Positions 25,505-32,868 of a DNA stretch of 64,000 bases are shown piece by piece. The stretch comes from Skermanella pratensis. GTDB taxonomy: Bacteria; Pseudomonadota; Alphaproteobacteria; Azospirillales; Azospirillaceae. The position numbers and the translations under genes are program-made. The stretch is taken from contig NZ_CP030265.1 in assembly GCF_008843145.1 (NCBI RefSeq), forward strand, positions 975,001 to 1,039,000, written 5' to 3'. Numbering within the stretch: the first letter of the stretch is position 1; each line of letters opens with the position of its first letter. The notes below the pieces were generated by a model. That model ran no database searches and had not been told where the DNA came from. It saw nothing but the letters and a program-made list of their open reading frames with translations.

Positions 25505-27373
25505 ATGACGACATCCCCCGTTTCCCCGATCCCCCAGCTTCCCCGCTCCGCCACCGTCCACCGCGGCATCCGCGGCCTCTACGCGGCCTTCTGGCGCCAT
25601 GCGGAAGGCCGCAGGTCGCTGGTCGTGACGTTCCTGAGCCTGCTGTTCCTGGCGCAGGCCGTGCGGCTGGCGATCCCCTATTTCTTCGGCGAGGCGGTCA
25701 ATTCCCTCCAGACGGCGGGCACGGCCGGAACCCAGGACGTGACGCTCGCCGGGTGGAACATGGCCCTGATGTTCGGCGCCTGCGTGCTCGGCTGGGCGAT
25801 GCACGGGCCGGGGCGGGTGCTCGAACGCTTCATGGCGGTGCGTATCCGCGAGCGGTTCGCCGACGCGCTCTACGCCAAGGCGGTGGCCCTGCCGCTGCGT
25901 TGGCACGAGCGCCATCATTCCGGAGACACGATCCAGCGCATGGCCAAGGCGACGCAGGCGCTGTTCGGATTCTCGCAGAACCAGTTCATCTATCTCCAGA
26001 ACTCGGTCAGCCTGGTCGGCCCGCTGGTGGCCCTGTGCCTCGTATCGGCCTGGACCGGGGCGGCGGCCGTGCTGGGCTATGCCCTGATCTTCGCGATCCT
26101 GATCAGGTTCGACCGCATCATGGTCTTCCTGCTGAACGAGGAGAACCGGTTCGAGCGGCGCTACGCCGCCGAACTGATCGATTGCCTGGGCAACATATCC
26201 ACGGTCCTGACGCTCCGCCTCGAGTCGGCGACCCGGTCCGCGGTGGCAGCCCGGCTGACCGCAGCGTTCGCGCCGCTTCGCCGGGGCATCGTCGTCAACG
26301 AGGCGAAGTGGTGCGCGATCGACCTGCTCAACAACGGCATCCGCTGCGGGTTGGTGGCGCTCTATGCCTGGCTCGCCTGGCGGAGCGACGGCGTGATCCT
26401 GCTCGGCACCGCCGTGATGGTCCACCAGTACTCCCAGCAGATCGGGAACGTCGTCGGCTCCATGGCGACGAACTGGCAGGACTTGGTCCGCTACCAAGCC
26501 GATATCGGCAGCGCCGACGAGATCCTCTCGGCCGAGAGCCGCCGGTCCGCATCCGCCCTGCCGGTGCCGGCCGACTGGCGGGAGATCCGGATCGAGGGCC
26601 TGACCTTCAGCCATGCCACGCGCCACGAGGACCGGCCGACCCTGCGCGACGTGTCCCTCGTCCTGAAGCGCGGCAGCCGAATCGCCTTCATCGGCGAGAG
26701 CGGATCCGGCAAGAGCACGCTGCTGCGGGTCCTGGCAGGACTCTACGAGGCCGACCGCGTCTCGATCGCCTTCGACGGCGAGGCCCGGCCGGACCTGCGC
26801 GACCTTGGTCCGGTGGCGACCCTGGTGCCCCAGGATCCGGAGATCTTCGAGGGATCGGTCGCCCAGAACATCACTATGGGCATCCCCTATCCCGCGGCGG
26901 CGGTCGAGCGGGCCTGCGGACTGGCCTGCCTCGGCCCGGTGATCGACCGGCTGCCGTTGGGCCTCGCCACCGAGATCACCGAGCGCGGGCTGAACCTGTC
27001 GGGCGGGCAGAAGCAGCGGCTGGCGCTGGCGCGCGGCATCCTGGCGTCACGCGACAGCTCGCTGATCATGCTGGACGAGCCGACCAGCAGCATGGACCCG
27101 ACCACCGAGGCGCGGATCTACGACAACCTGCTGGCCGAATTCCCCGACGCCTGCATCGCGTCTTCGATCCACCGGCTTCACCTGCTGACGCGCTTCGACA
27201 CCATCGTCTGGATGGCCGACGGCGCGGTGGTCGACCTGGGATCGCTCGACGCCCTGCTGGAGCGCCAACCGGTCTTCCGGGCGCTGTGGGAAAGCTATGC
27301 CGGAACCCAGCCGGTAAACAGCCAGGCGGACGGCAGCCCGGTCGGTCATTCGGGGCTGGTTCTGGCGGCCTGA
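25505..27373 (+). CDS. ABC exporter, fused permease and ATPase
   Basis: A 622-residue type-I ABC exporter half-transporter. The N-terminal membrane domain (about 20-345) has five or six helices. The nucleotide-binding domain (about 365-590) has the Walker A GESGSGKST, Q-loop VPQDPEIFEGSVAQNI, signature LNLSGGQKQR, Walker B SLIMLDEP and the SIHRL switch histidine. It should function as a homodimer in the inner membrane. Walker and signature residues are intact. It follows the GIN gene by 125 bases and overlaps the convergent small membrane gene by 28 bases. The substrate cannot be read from sequence. Confidence 0.92.
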   Translation: MTTSPVSPIPQLPRSATVHRGIRGLYAAFWRHAEGRRSLVVTFLSLLFLAQAVRLAIPYFFGEAVNSLQTAGTAGTQDVTLAGWNMALMFGACVLGWAMHGPGRVLERFMAVRIRERFADALYAKAVALPLRWHERHHSGDTIQRMAKATQALFGFSQNQFIYLQNSVSLVGPLVALCLVSAWTGAAAVLGYALIFAILIRFDRIMVFLLNEENRFERRYAAELIDCLGNISTVLTLRLESATRSAVAARLTAAFAPLRRGIVVNEAKWCAIDLLNNGIRCGLVALYAWLAWRSDGVILLGTAVMVHQYSQQIGNVVGSMATNWQDLVRYQADIGSADEILSAESRRSASALPVPADWREIRIEGLTFSHATRHEDRPTLRDVSLVLKRGSRIAFIGESGSGKSTLLRVLAGLYEADRVSIAFDGEARPDLRDLGPVATLVPQDPEIFEGSVAQNITMGIPYPAAAVERACGLACLGPVIDRLPLGLATEITERGLNLSGGQKQRLALARGILASRDSSLIMLDEPTSSMDPTTEARIYDNLLAEFPDACIASSIHRLHLLTRFDTIVWMADGAVVDLGSLDALLERQPVFRALWESYAGTQPVNSQADGSPVGHSGLVLAA

Positions 27374-27690
27374 GACTGCTTGCCGGACTGCCGCGAGCGG
27401 CGCCATTCGGTCCAGCGCCGCTCGCCGCGGACCATCAGGGCCGAGGTCGGGCGGCGCAGGAACGGCACGTCAATGGCGAGCAGGAGCAGGCCGAGGGGAA
27501 CCATCCAGAAGCCCAGGATCGGCAGGAAGCCGACCAAGCCGCCCAGGATGAAGAGGACGCCGACCGGTATCCGGACCCAGCGGGCGTCGGGCTTGCGAAG
27601 TCCGCCGACCGGCCGGGCGATCCAGCCGGGCAGGCGGTGTTGAAGGCGCTCGAGACTGCGGTCGAGCCGCCGTTGGTCTGGGTTGATCAT
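27346..27690 (-). CDS. Small membrane protein of unknown function
   Basis: A 114-residue protein starting at the ATG at 27690 (MINPDQRRLDRSLERLQ). A basic amphipathic N-terminus is followed by two hydrophobic helices between about residues 42 and 75 with the pattern PVGVLFILGGLVGFLPILGF..PLGLLLLAIDVPFLRRP, then a basic tail. I have seen similar short proteins in alphaproteobacteria without a known role. Its 3-prime end overlaps the ABC exporter gene by 28 bases. Divergent from the TPR-methyltransferase gene (168-base gap). Confidence 0.7.
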   Translation of the reverse strand: MINPDQRRLDRSLERLQHRLPGWIARPVGGLRKPDARWVRIPVGVLFILGGLVGFLPILGFWMVPLGLLLLAIDVPFLRRPTSALMVRGERRWTEWRRSRQSGKQSQAARTSPE

Positions 27691-27857
27691 GATGCGCCCT
27701 GAATTGGGGTGCCGGGGTTCGGTATTGAAGACCCTCCCCGCCGGTTGTCCCGCCGCTCCCAATTTTGTCGCGGCCGGTCCTGGCCGGCGACCATTCCGGT
27801 TTGCTCCCGGCAGCCCGCGCGGGTAGATACCCGGCGGGCCAGGGGCAGGGAGTCGTC

Positions 27858-29156
27858 ATGCAAACGGACATCATCGAGACCGCGCGCGGCCTGCTCGCCG
27901 CCAAGCGGTACAGGGCGGCGCGCCGCCTGCTCGCGTCCCGGCCCGACCTGTCCCCCGGCGGCCATGCCCTGCTCGGGACGGCCTATCTCGGCATGAAGGA
28001 CTTCGAGCCGGCGCTGGCCCATCTGCGCCGCGCCGCCGATCTCGATCCCGACGATGTCGGGATCCGCGTCCAACTCGCGCGGGCCTGCACCGCCGCGGGC
28101 CTGCCCCATGTCGCGACCCGCCTGATGGAGCCGCTGGCCGCGGCGCCGCCGGTCCGCGCCGAAGCTTGGGAGGCGCTGGCAGCGGCCTACCGCCTGGACG
28201 CCCGCTATGCGGATGCCGTCCGCCTGTCGTCGCTGGCCGCTTCGGCAGGGGGGCAGACCGGACAGTTGCTGTACGAGGAAGCCATGTGCCGCCATGCGCT
28301 GGGCGACGCCGCCGGCGCGCTGGCCGCCTGGGACAGGCTGCTGGACCGCCAGCCCGGCCTCGCGGCCGGCTGGTTCCGGAGCCATGCGGCGGCGCTCCAG
28401 GTCCTGTCGCTCGAAGATGCGCTCGACCGCCTGCGCCGGGCGACCGCCTGCCATGGCGCCAACGGCAAGTACTGGGCTTTCCTCGCCGCCTATGCGCTGC
28501 TCGGCGGCAGGGAAGGGGAGGCGGCCGCGATCCTGGACGGACCGCTCCGCGACCGCCCGCACCACCATGCGCTGGTCGACGGCGTCGGCGCGCTGCTGCC
28601 GCGCCTCTCTGGCGATTTCCGCCTGTTCGGCTGCGGCGCCGACCTGCTCCGGCACGGCGTCGGCCTGGCGGCCGGAAAGGGACTGGTGCTGGAGTTCGGC
28701 GTCCGGCGCGGAACCTCGATCGACCACATCGCCGGGGTCGCCGGCCAGGAAGTCCATGGCTTCGACTCGTTCGAGGGATTGCCGGAGGACTGGGGCAGCC
28801 AGCGCCGGGGCAGTTTCACCACCGGCCGGGAACTGCCGGCCGTGAGAAGCAACGTGACCCTTCATGCCGGCTGGTTCAGCGACACCCTGCCGCCGTTCCT
28901 GGCAGGCCACGGCGAGGCCGTGCGCTTCGCCAACATCGACTGCGACATCTACTCCTCGACCCGCACCGTCCTGACGGCGCTGGCCGGCCGGCTGGTGCCG
29001 GGCTCGATCCTGGTGTTCGACGAGTTCATCGGGAACCGCACCTGGCGCGAGCACGAGTACAAGGCGTTCATGGAATGCGCCGCGGAGACGGGCATCGGGT
29101 ACGAGTACGCCGCGGCCTGCCCGTTCACCGGGCAGGCCGCGGTTCGCATCCTTTGA
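27858..29156 (+). CDS. TPR protein fused to TylF-type SAM methyltransferase
   Basis: A 432-residue cytoplasmic protein; ATG at 27858 follows AGGGAG by seven bases. The N-terminal half (about 1-235) is a set of TPR-like helix pairs (AKRYRAARRLLASRPD, GMKDFEPALAHLRRAADLDPDD). The C-terminal half (about 245-432) is a class I methyltransferase of the TylF/macrocin O-methyltransferase type: LEFGVRRGTSIDHIA, HGFDSFEGLPEDW, NIDCDIYSSTRTVL and SILVFDEF, including the acidic residues that bind Mg in this family. TylF-like enzymes act on sugars. The target here is unknown; TPR fusions are often found with glycan or glycoprotein modification. Confidence 0.85.
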   Translation: MQTDIIETARGLLAAKRYRAARRLLASRPDLSPGGHALLGTAYLGMKDFEPALAHLRRAADLDPDDVGIRVQLARACTAAGLPHVATRLMEPLAAAPPVRAEAWEALAAAYRLDARYADAVRLSSLAASAGGQTGQLLYEEAMCRHALGDAAGALAAWDRLLDRQPGLAAGWFRSHAAALQVLSLEDALDRLRRATACHGANGKYWAFLAAYALLGGREGEAAAILDGPLRDRPHHHALVDGVGALLPRLSGDFRLFGCGADLLRHGVGLAAGKGLVLEFGVRRGTSIDHIAGVAGQEVHGFDSFEGLPEDWGSQRRGSFTTGRELPAVRSNVTLHAGWFSDTLPPFLAGHGEAVRFANIDCDIYSSTRTVLTALAGRLVPGSILVFDEFIGNRTWREHEYKAFMECAAETGIGYEYAAACPFTGQAAVRIL

Positions 29157-29168
29157 TTGGAACGGTGC

Positions 29169-29783
29169 TCAGACGGGGGGATCGGCTGATCCGAACAGCC
29201 GCTTCAGCAGGGCGTGCATCGGCAGGAAGACGGCAATCGGCAGCAGCAGCATATAGAGCGCGAGATAGAGCAGCGGGTCGAGGAATTGCTGCGGGTCTTC
29301 GCCGGGGCCGAAAACCCAATTGACGTTGTCGTCCGGAGACGTCAGCAGCCAAGTCGCCGGCAGCACGATCCAGGCCAGCGCGGTCTGTGCCGGCAGGGCG
29401 CGGGGGCCATAGCCCTGGCGCACCAGCATCCAGATCAGGATCGGCGGCAGGAACAGGTGGAACAGCGACAAGGCCCGCAGGTAGAGCGGATACTGGTCGC
29501 TGAACATGTAGCCGGCCAGACCGACCAGGGCGCCCCCCGCGAGGAAGTCGATGGTCCAGACCATCTCGAGGGGCAGCACCCCGACTGCCATCATGGAGAA
29601 GAGCAACCTGTTGCCGGTCCAAAGACAGATCAGTACGGAGAACAGGGCGATGTCCGAGAACCACAGGAAGTTGCCCGGCCCGTACTCGCGCCAGTAAACC
29701 GGTACCAGCGCGATCACGAAAAGCGTGTAGGGCACCCGCAGCCAGAGGGGATAGGCCGCCCGGTCGGATACTCCGCCGCGCAT
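29169..29783 (-). CDS. Multi-pass membrane protein of unknown function
   Basis: A protein of about 204 residues with six to seven predicted membrane helices (LRVPYTLFVIALVPVYW, NFLWFSDIALFSVLICLW, LLFSMMAVGVLPLEMVW, FHLFLPPILIWMLV, LAWIVLPATWLL, LLYLALYMLLLPIAVFLP). I chose the ATG at 29783 (MRGGVSDRAAYP); the frame stays open to 29951 but that extension is proline/threonine-rich and overlaps the next gene. It resembles uncharacterised proteins with an NVNWVFGPG motif near the C-terminus. No function inferred. Its 3-prime end faces the TPR-methyltransferase gene. Confidence 0.7.
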   Translation of the reverse strand: MRGGVSDRAAYPLWLRVPYTLFVIALVPVYWREYGPGNFLWFSDIALFSVLICLWTGNRLLFSMMAVGVLPLEMVWTIDFLAGGALVGLAGYMFSDQYPLYLRALSLFHLFLPPILIWMLVRQGYGPRALPAQTALAWIVLPATWLLTSPDDNVNWVFGPGEDPQQFLDPLLYLALYMLLLPIAVFLPMHALLKRLFGSADPPV

Positions 29784-29841
29784 CAGGGCGTGCTGCACGA
29801 GAGCCGGTTCGGCGTGACCCGCCCGGCCTCCGGGGCCGCGC

Positions 29842-30045
29842 TCATGCGTCCGTCCGGTTGGCGTCCATCCGGCTGGCGTCCATCCGGCTGGCTGGCCGGG
29901 TCTGGCGCTCCCCTTCCAGGTCATAGGCGACGGAGGCGACCTTCCTGGCACCCCGGGGGAATATCGCGCTCAGGACGCCGACGGTCGTCAGGCCGACCAG
30001 GAAAATGAACCCCAGACCTTTTCCGAATGCACCGAACATCTTCAT
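29842..30045 (-). CDS. 67-residue single-helix membrane protein with tandem C-terminal repeat
   Basis: ATG at 30045 has GGAAAGGA just upstream. One membrane helix (GLGFIFLVGLTTVGVLSAIF) is followed by a short soluble tail that ends in RMDASRMDANRTDA, encoded by three near-identical 15-base tandem units at about 29845-29892. It lies 66 bases downstream of the PRC-barrel gene in the same direction. No family recognised. The repeat may be a recent slippage expansion. Confidence 0.55.
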   Translation of the reverse strand: MKMFGAFGKGLGFIFLVGLTTVGVLSAIFPRGARKVASVAYDLEGERQTRPASRMDASRMDANRTDA

Positions 30046-30111
30046 TTCCTTTCCATGTTTATGCGATTTCCTTGTGTCGGGCCGAGCGCATGCCGGCCTT
30101 TCCCTGAAGGA

Positions 30112-30582
30112 TCACTGCCGGTAAGCGCGCGGGACCGCGTCGATGCTCCCGCTTCGCTCGTATTCCGGAGCGTTTTCAAAGTCGCCCCGGGTCAGGGTGA
30201 CCCGGATGTCGCCGGTATCCAGGCCCGTTTCCGCCTCGGACCAGGGGATGGCCACCTCCCGACGGCCCACGATGCCCAGAAAGCCGCCGCTGGCGACGAT
30301 CAGCCGGTCGATCCCGCCCGACAGGCTTAGCAGGAAGTCGCTGATCGTGCCCAGCACCTCGCCGTCTGCGCCGATCACGCTTCGACCGATCAGGTCCTTT
30401 GCACCAACGATGTCGGATTCCGCCTCAAGCTTGGGGACGCTGCCGGATTGCCCGGTCTGGATCCTCCCGTCGCCCGGCCCTACCGCCACGCGGTCCTGCG
30501 CGGGAGCGGCGGAGGGGCATGACGGAGTGAGCGCGAGCGTGGCCGTCAGCAACAGCATCGTCTGCAGCGGGGTTTGTCGCAT
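30112..30582 (-). CDS. Exported PRC-barrel domain protein
   Basis: A 156-residue protein with an N-terminal signal peptide (LLLTATLALTPSCPSAAPAQD). The cysteine is not in a convincing lipobox. The PRC-barrel domain lies at about 55-140 (DLIGRSVIGADGEVLGTISDFLLSLSGG, IVASGGFLGIVGRREVAIPW). It is paralogous in its domain to the gene at 31743. Such proteins are common in stress and surface regulons. A GGAAC-N17-CGTC promoter candidate lies about 190 bases upstream (30775-30800). Confidence 0.82.
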   Translation of the reverse strand: MRQTPLQTMLLLTATLALTPSCPSAAPAQDRVAVGPGDGRIQTGQSGSVPKLEAESDIVGAKDLIGRSVIGADGEVLGTISDFLLSLSGGIDRLIVASGGFLGIVGRREVAIPWSEAETGLDTGDIRVTLTRGDFENAPEYERSGSIDAVPRAYRQ

Positions 30583-30774
30583 AAGTTCCTCCCATGCGGC
30601 GTTCCACGATCGTTCCCGGAAGGCGCCGAAGTCGGAGATTGCGATGAGGTTCAGGCAGGTCGCTCGCCATCACGTGTATCAGCGGACCGTCGAGGCCAGT
30701 AGGCGACGCGAACCCATGACCCTGCCCCTGACCTCACGTCCTTGCCGAAAATCGCCCCGTGCCTTGTACGGGTA

Positions 30775-30800
30775 GACGCCAGGTCCGGCGTTGAAGTTCC
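30775..30800 (-). promoter_or_regulatory. EcfG-type stress promoter candidate (minus)
   Basis: On the minus strand GGAAC (30800-30796) and CGTC (30778-30775) are 17 bases apart, close to the GGAAC...CGTT pattern of the alphaproteobacterial general stress sigma factor. It would drive the PRC-barrel gene with a leader of roughly 185 bases. The gap 30583-31040 holds this site and the divergent one at 30934 and no gene that I can see. Confidence 0.5.
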
Positions 30801-30933
30801 AAAATAAATACGGCCGGCGGGCGCTGCCGGCGATCCTTCCTGGTGCCCCATCTGGATAGGGTCATTCGACGCCGGCCGGCTCTGTTCCGTCCTTGTGCCA
30901 ATTCGGCCCATCGGTAACCTGTTCACTTTTCGG

Positions 30934-30959
30934 GGAACCGTTCTCCGATCATAGGCGTC
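30934..30959 (+). promoter_or_regulatory. EcfG-type stress promoter candidate upstream of csbD-like gene
   Basis: GGAAC (30934-30938) and CGTC (30956-30959) are separated by 17 bases. It lies about 80 bases upstream of the csbD-like start at 31041. The spacing is identical to the sites at 30775 and 31628. Confidence 0.5.
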
Positions 30960-31040
30960 CTTACCCGCAAGGCCATCCCATGGCCATCCCATGGCGGCGG
31001 TTTCGGGCGCCGTGAGGGCCGGTGCCGCAAGGAGAAGGTA

Positions 31041-31243
31041 ATGAATGAAGATCGGGCCGAAGGCTCGATGAAGAAGGTGGAATGGAAAAGGTGGAGGGCG
31101 ACGTCAAGCAAGGAGCCGCCAACCTGACGGGAGACGGCAAACTCCAGTCTGACGGCAAGGCCGACAAGGTCGAAGCCAGGATCCGGAATGCCGTCGGCGG
31201 CATCAAGGATGCCTTGACCGGCAAGGACAAAGCCGGCCGCTGA
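31041..31243 (+). pseudogene. CsbD-like stress protein with broken frame near the N-terminus
   Basis: The ATG at 31041 has a strong AAGGAG site and opens MNEDRAEGSMKKVE, the classic CsbD start. That frame then runs out at the TGA at 31125-31127. The expected continuation EGDVKQGAANLTGDGKLQ ... AVGGIKDALTGKDKAGR is in another frame up to the TGA at 31241. A 14-base near-duplication (AAGAAGGTGGAATG / GAAAAGGTGGAGGG, from 31071) explains the shift. The duplication also creates a new ATG at 31082 that gives an in-frame 53-residue product (MEKVEGDVKQG...), so a shortened CsbD could still be made by reinitiation. CsbD family proteins are small soluble stress proteins of unknown mechanism. Confidence 0.7.
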
Positions 31244-31316
31244 GCCGAGCCTACGTCGTGCCGGAGCGCGATCCCGCGGGTCGGGCCCCGGCTAACCCAG
31301 ATTCAGGAGTTCCATC

Positions 31317-31403
31317 ATGCTCAAGTTCATCGGCGGTACTGTAGGTGTCATTTTCCTGATCGGTCTTCTGGTCTTGATCGGGCTTTTCGCTTTGATTTTC
31401 TAG
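31317..31403 (+). CDS. 28-residue hydrophobic membrane peptide
   Basis: ATG at 31317 lies seven bases after CAGGAG. The product MLKFIGGTVGVIFLIGLLVL... is 28 residues with a single membrane helix from residue 4 to the end and one basic residue at the N-terminus. It is 73 bases after the csbD-like gene and probably on the same transcript. Similar very short peptides seem to occur widely in alphaproteobacteria, but I cannot name a family. Confidence 0.6.
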   Translation: MLKFIGGTVGVIFLIGLLVLIGLFALIF

Positions 31404-31627
31404 CCCGCCGGATCCGATCCGATCGGTGACTTCCCCAATCCGGAACCATGATCATCCCATTGCCTGGCTCAGTGCCTGGCCTGAACCCATCGCGCCCTTG
31501 TCGGCGCGGTGGACAAGGTGAGCGTTGCCCAATCCATGACAATAAAAATAATGGAACTGCGGATTGAGCAGTGCAGATAACAACAACCCATGATGATTCA
31601 TCTATAATATAAGCTGTGGCATTTTTC

Positions 31628-31653
31628 GGAACTTACTGAGGCAATCGACTGTT
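31628..31653 (+). promoter_or_regulatory. EcfG-type stress promoter candidate upstream of second PRC-barrel gene
   Basis: GGAAC (31628-31632) and TGTT (31650-31653) are separated by 17 bases, within an unusually AT-rich interval (about 31540-31740). A TATAAT at 31603-31608 has no acceptable -35. The gene-free stretch 31404-31742 contains nothing else I recognise. Confidence 0.45.
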
Positions 31654-31742
31654 ATTATTTTGAGATCAAGACTCAAGTGAGCTGAGGCCGAGAATAATCC
31701 TTAAAACCTTGGGATTTCTTACGTCATCTTATGGAGAAACCG

Positions 31743-32450
31743 ATGAAGAATATTTTGACTGTAACGAGCGCTGTTGCACTGCTCGCGCTTGGAACCCCGG
31801 CGCTTGCCCAGCAGCAGAATGCCCAGCCGGCAGGTGGCGATCAGAACCCAGCGGCGGGGACTGACGTTCAGGTCCAGCAACCCGCTCCTGAAGTGACTGT
31901 GCAACAGCCCGCGCCGGACGTGACCGTCCGGCAGCCGGAGCCCAACGTCACCGTCCAGCAGGCCGAGCCGAACGTGAATGTCGAGCAGGCCGAGCCGAAT
32001 GTCACCGTGGAGAGGGCCGGCGAGCCGAACGTCAACGTCGTTCGGCCGGATCAGCAGGACGCACCGGAGGCCCGGGACGCAGATGCCGGGACTCCGACGG
32101 CAGGTATCGCTCCTACGGCACCGATGGCCGACCCGCGGCTGATGGGCGATCAGGTCTCGGGAATGATCGGGACCAACGCCGTCACGGCGAACAATGAGGA
32201 AGTCGGCGAGATCGAAAACCTCCTGATCGGCTCCGAAGGCCAAGTGGAGGCGGCCATCATCGAGTGGGGCGGCTTCCTGGGCATCGGTTCCAAGACCGCC
32301 GCTGTTCCCTGGAACGAGCTTCGGTTGAACGAGGCGGGCGACCGTGTCGTCATCGACATGACCCGCGAGGAGATTGAAGAGTTGCCCGCCTACAACGGCG
32401 ACCCGGCGTCGGTTGCCGGCATCGATGCCGAAGCGAAGCCGGTACAGTAG
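31743..32450 (+). CDS. Exported PRC-barrel protein with tandem V-T-V repeats
   Basis: A 235-residue exported protein. The ATG at 31743 follows GGAGAA, which is why it is preferred over ATG 31731. A signal peptide ends near TPALAQQ. Residues 40-105 form at least seven imperfect 8-9 residue repeats of the form Q-P/A-x-P-x-V-T/N-V. The PRC-barrel domain follows at about 140-215 (MIGTNAVTANNEEVGEIENLLIG, GGFLGIGSKTAAVPWNEL). The repeat region is probably an extended stalk. It belongs to the stress-type cluster with the other PRC-barrel gene and CsbD. A hairpin follows at 32513. Confidence 0.85.
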   Translation: MKNILTVTSAVALLALGTPALAQQQNAQPAGGDQNPAAGTDVQVQQPAPEVTVQQPAPDVTVRQPEPNVTVQQAEPNVNVEQAEPNVTVERAGEPNVNVVRPDQQDAPEARDADAGTPTAGIAPTAPMADPRLMGDQVSGMIGTNAVTANNEEVGEIENLLIGSEGQVEAAIIEWGGFLGIGSKTAAVPWNELRLNEAGDRVVIDMTREEIEELPAYNGDPASVAGIDAEAKPVQ

Positions 32451-32512
32451 ACCCGGGGGGCTAGCGGAGCAGGGCCGGGATCCCCGGTTTCCACGGGATT
32501 CTCGGCAAATGA

Positions 32513-32540
32513 GGACGGGCGCCTTGCAGGGCGCCCGTCC
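32513..32540 (+). terminator. Hairpin downstream of PRC-barrel gene
   Basis: An 11-base perfect stem GGACGGGCGCC / GGCGCCCGTCC with a six-base loop lies 62 bases after the stop. There is no T-run after it, so it is a strong hairpin but not a classical intrinsic terminator. Confidence 0.5.
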
Positions 32541-32660
32541 CTGGCGTGCGGTTGCGCGATCCCGCTGCGTTCCCGCGCGCGGTCGGTCAGGCATGGGGAC
32601 CGGCCGGGCGCATCGCAAACTGCCCCGAAACCCTGGTTCGTTCAAAGTACTTGAAGAGGA

Positions 32661-32735
32661 TGGTGGGCGCGACAGGGATTGAACCTGTGACCCCTCCCGT
32701 GTGAAGGGAGTGCTCTCCCGCTGAGCTACGCGCCC
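32661..32735 (-). tRNA. tRNA-Val (anticodon CAC)
   Basis: On the minus strand the sequence starts GGGCGCG and ends CGCGCCCACCA with the CCA encoded. The D arm (GCTC...GAGC), anticodon arm (CTCCC-TTCACAC-GGGAG) and T arm (ACAGG-TTCAATC-CCTGT) all pair. The seven-base loop gives anticodon CAC, reading GUG. It is 75 nucleotides long. No integrase or attachment-site duplication was seen next to it. Confidence 0.95.
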
Positions 32736-32868
32736 GCCTGTGCGGCGGAGGCCCTATTTATTGAGGTCGGGGGATGATGTCAAGCGCAGGAAACGGCCCG
32801 TTCGAAATTGCAGCGGGAACGGGACGCCCTACATGGGTTCTGCAGATCCGATCCGCGGGAGGTGTCCG

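Noticed and set aside
29783-29951. A longer N-terminus for the membrane gene at 29169
   Set aside because: The extension is Pro/Thr-rich, overlaps the small membrane gene and is made of the tandem repeat in another frame.
31603-31608. TATAAT as a sigma70 promoter of the PRC-barrel gene
   Set aside because: No acceptable -35 at 16-18 bases upstream; the EcfG-like site closer to the gene fits better.
32661-32735. tRNA-Val as an integration site for a genomic island
   Set aside because: No integrase and no second copy of the tRNA 3-prime end nearby; both sides carry ordinary genes.
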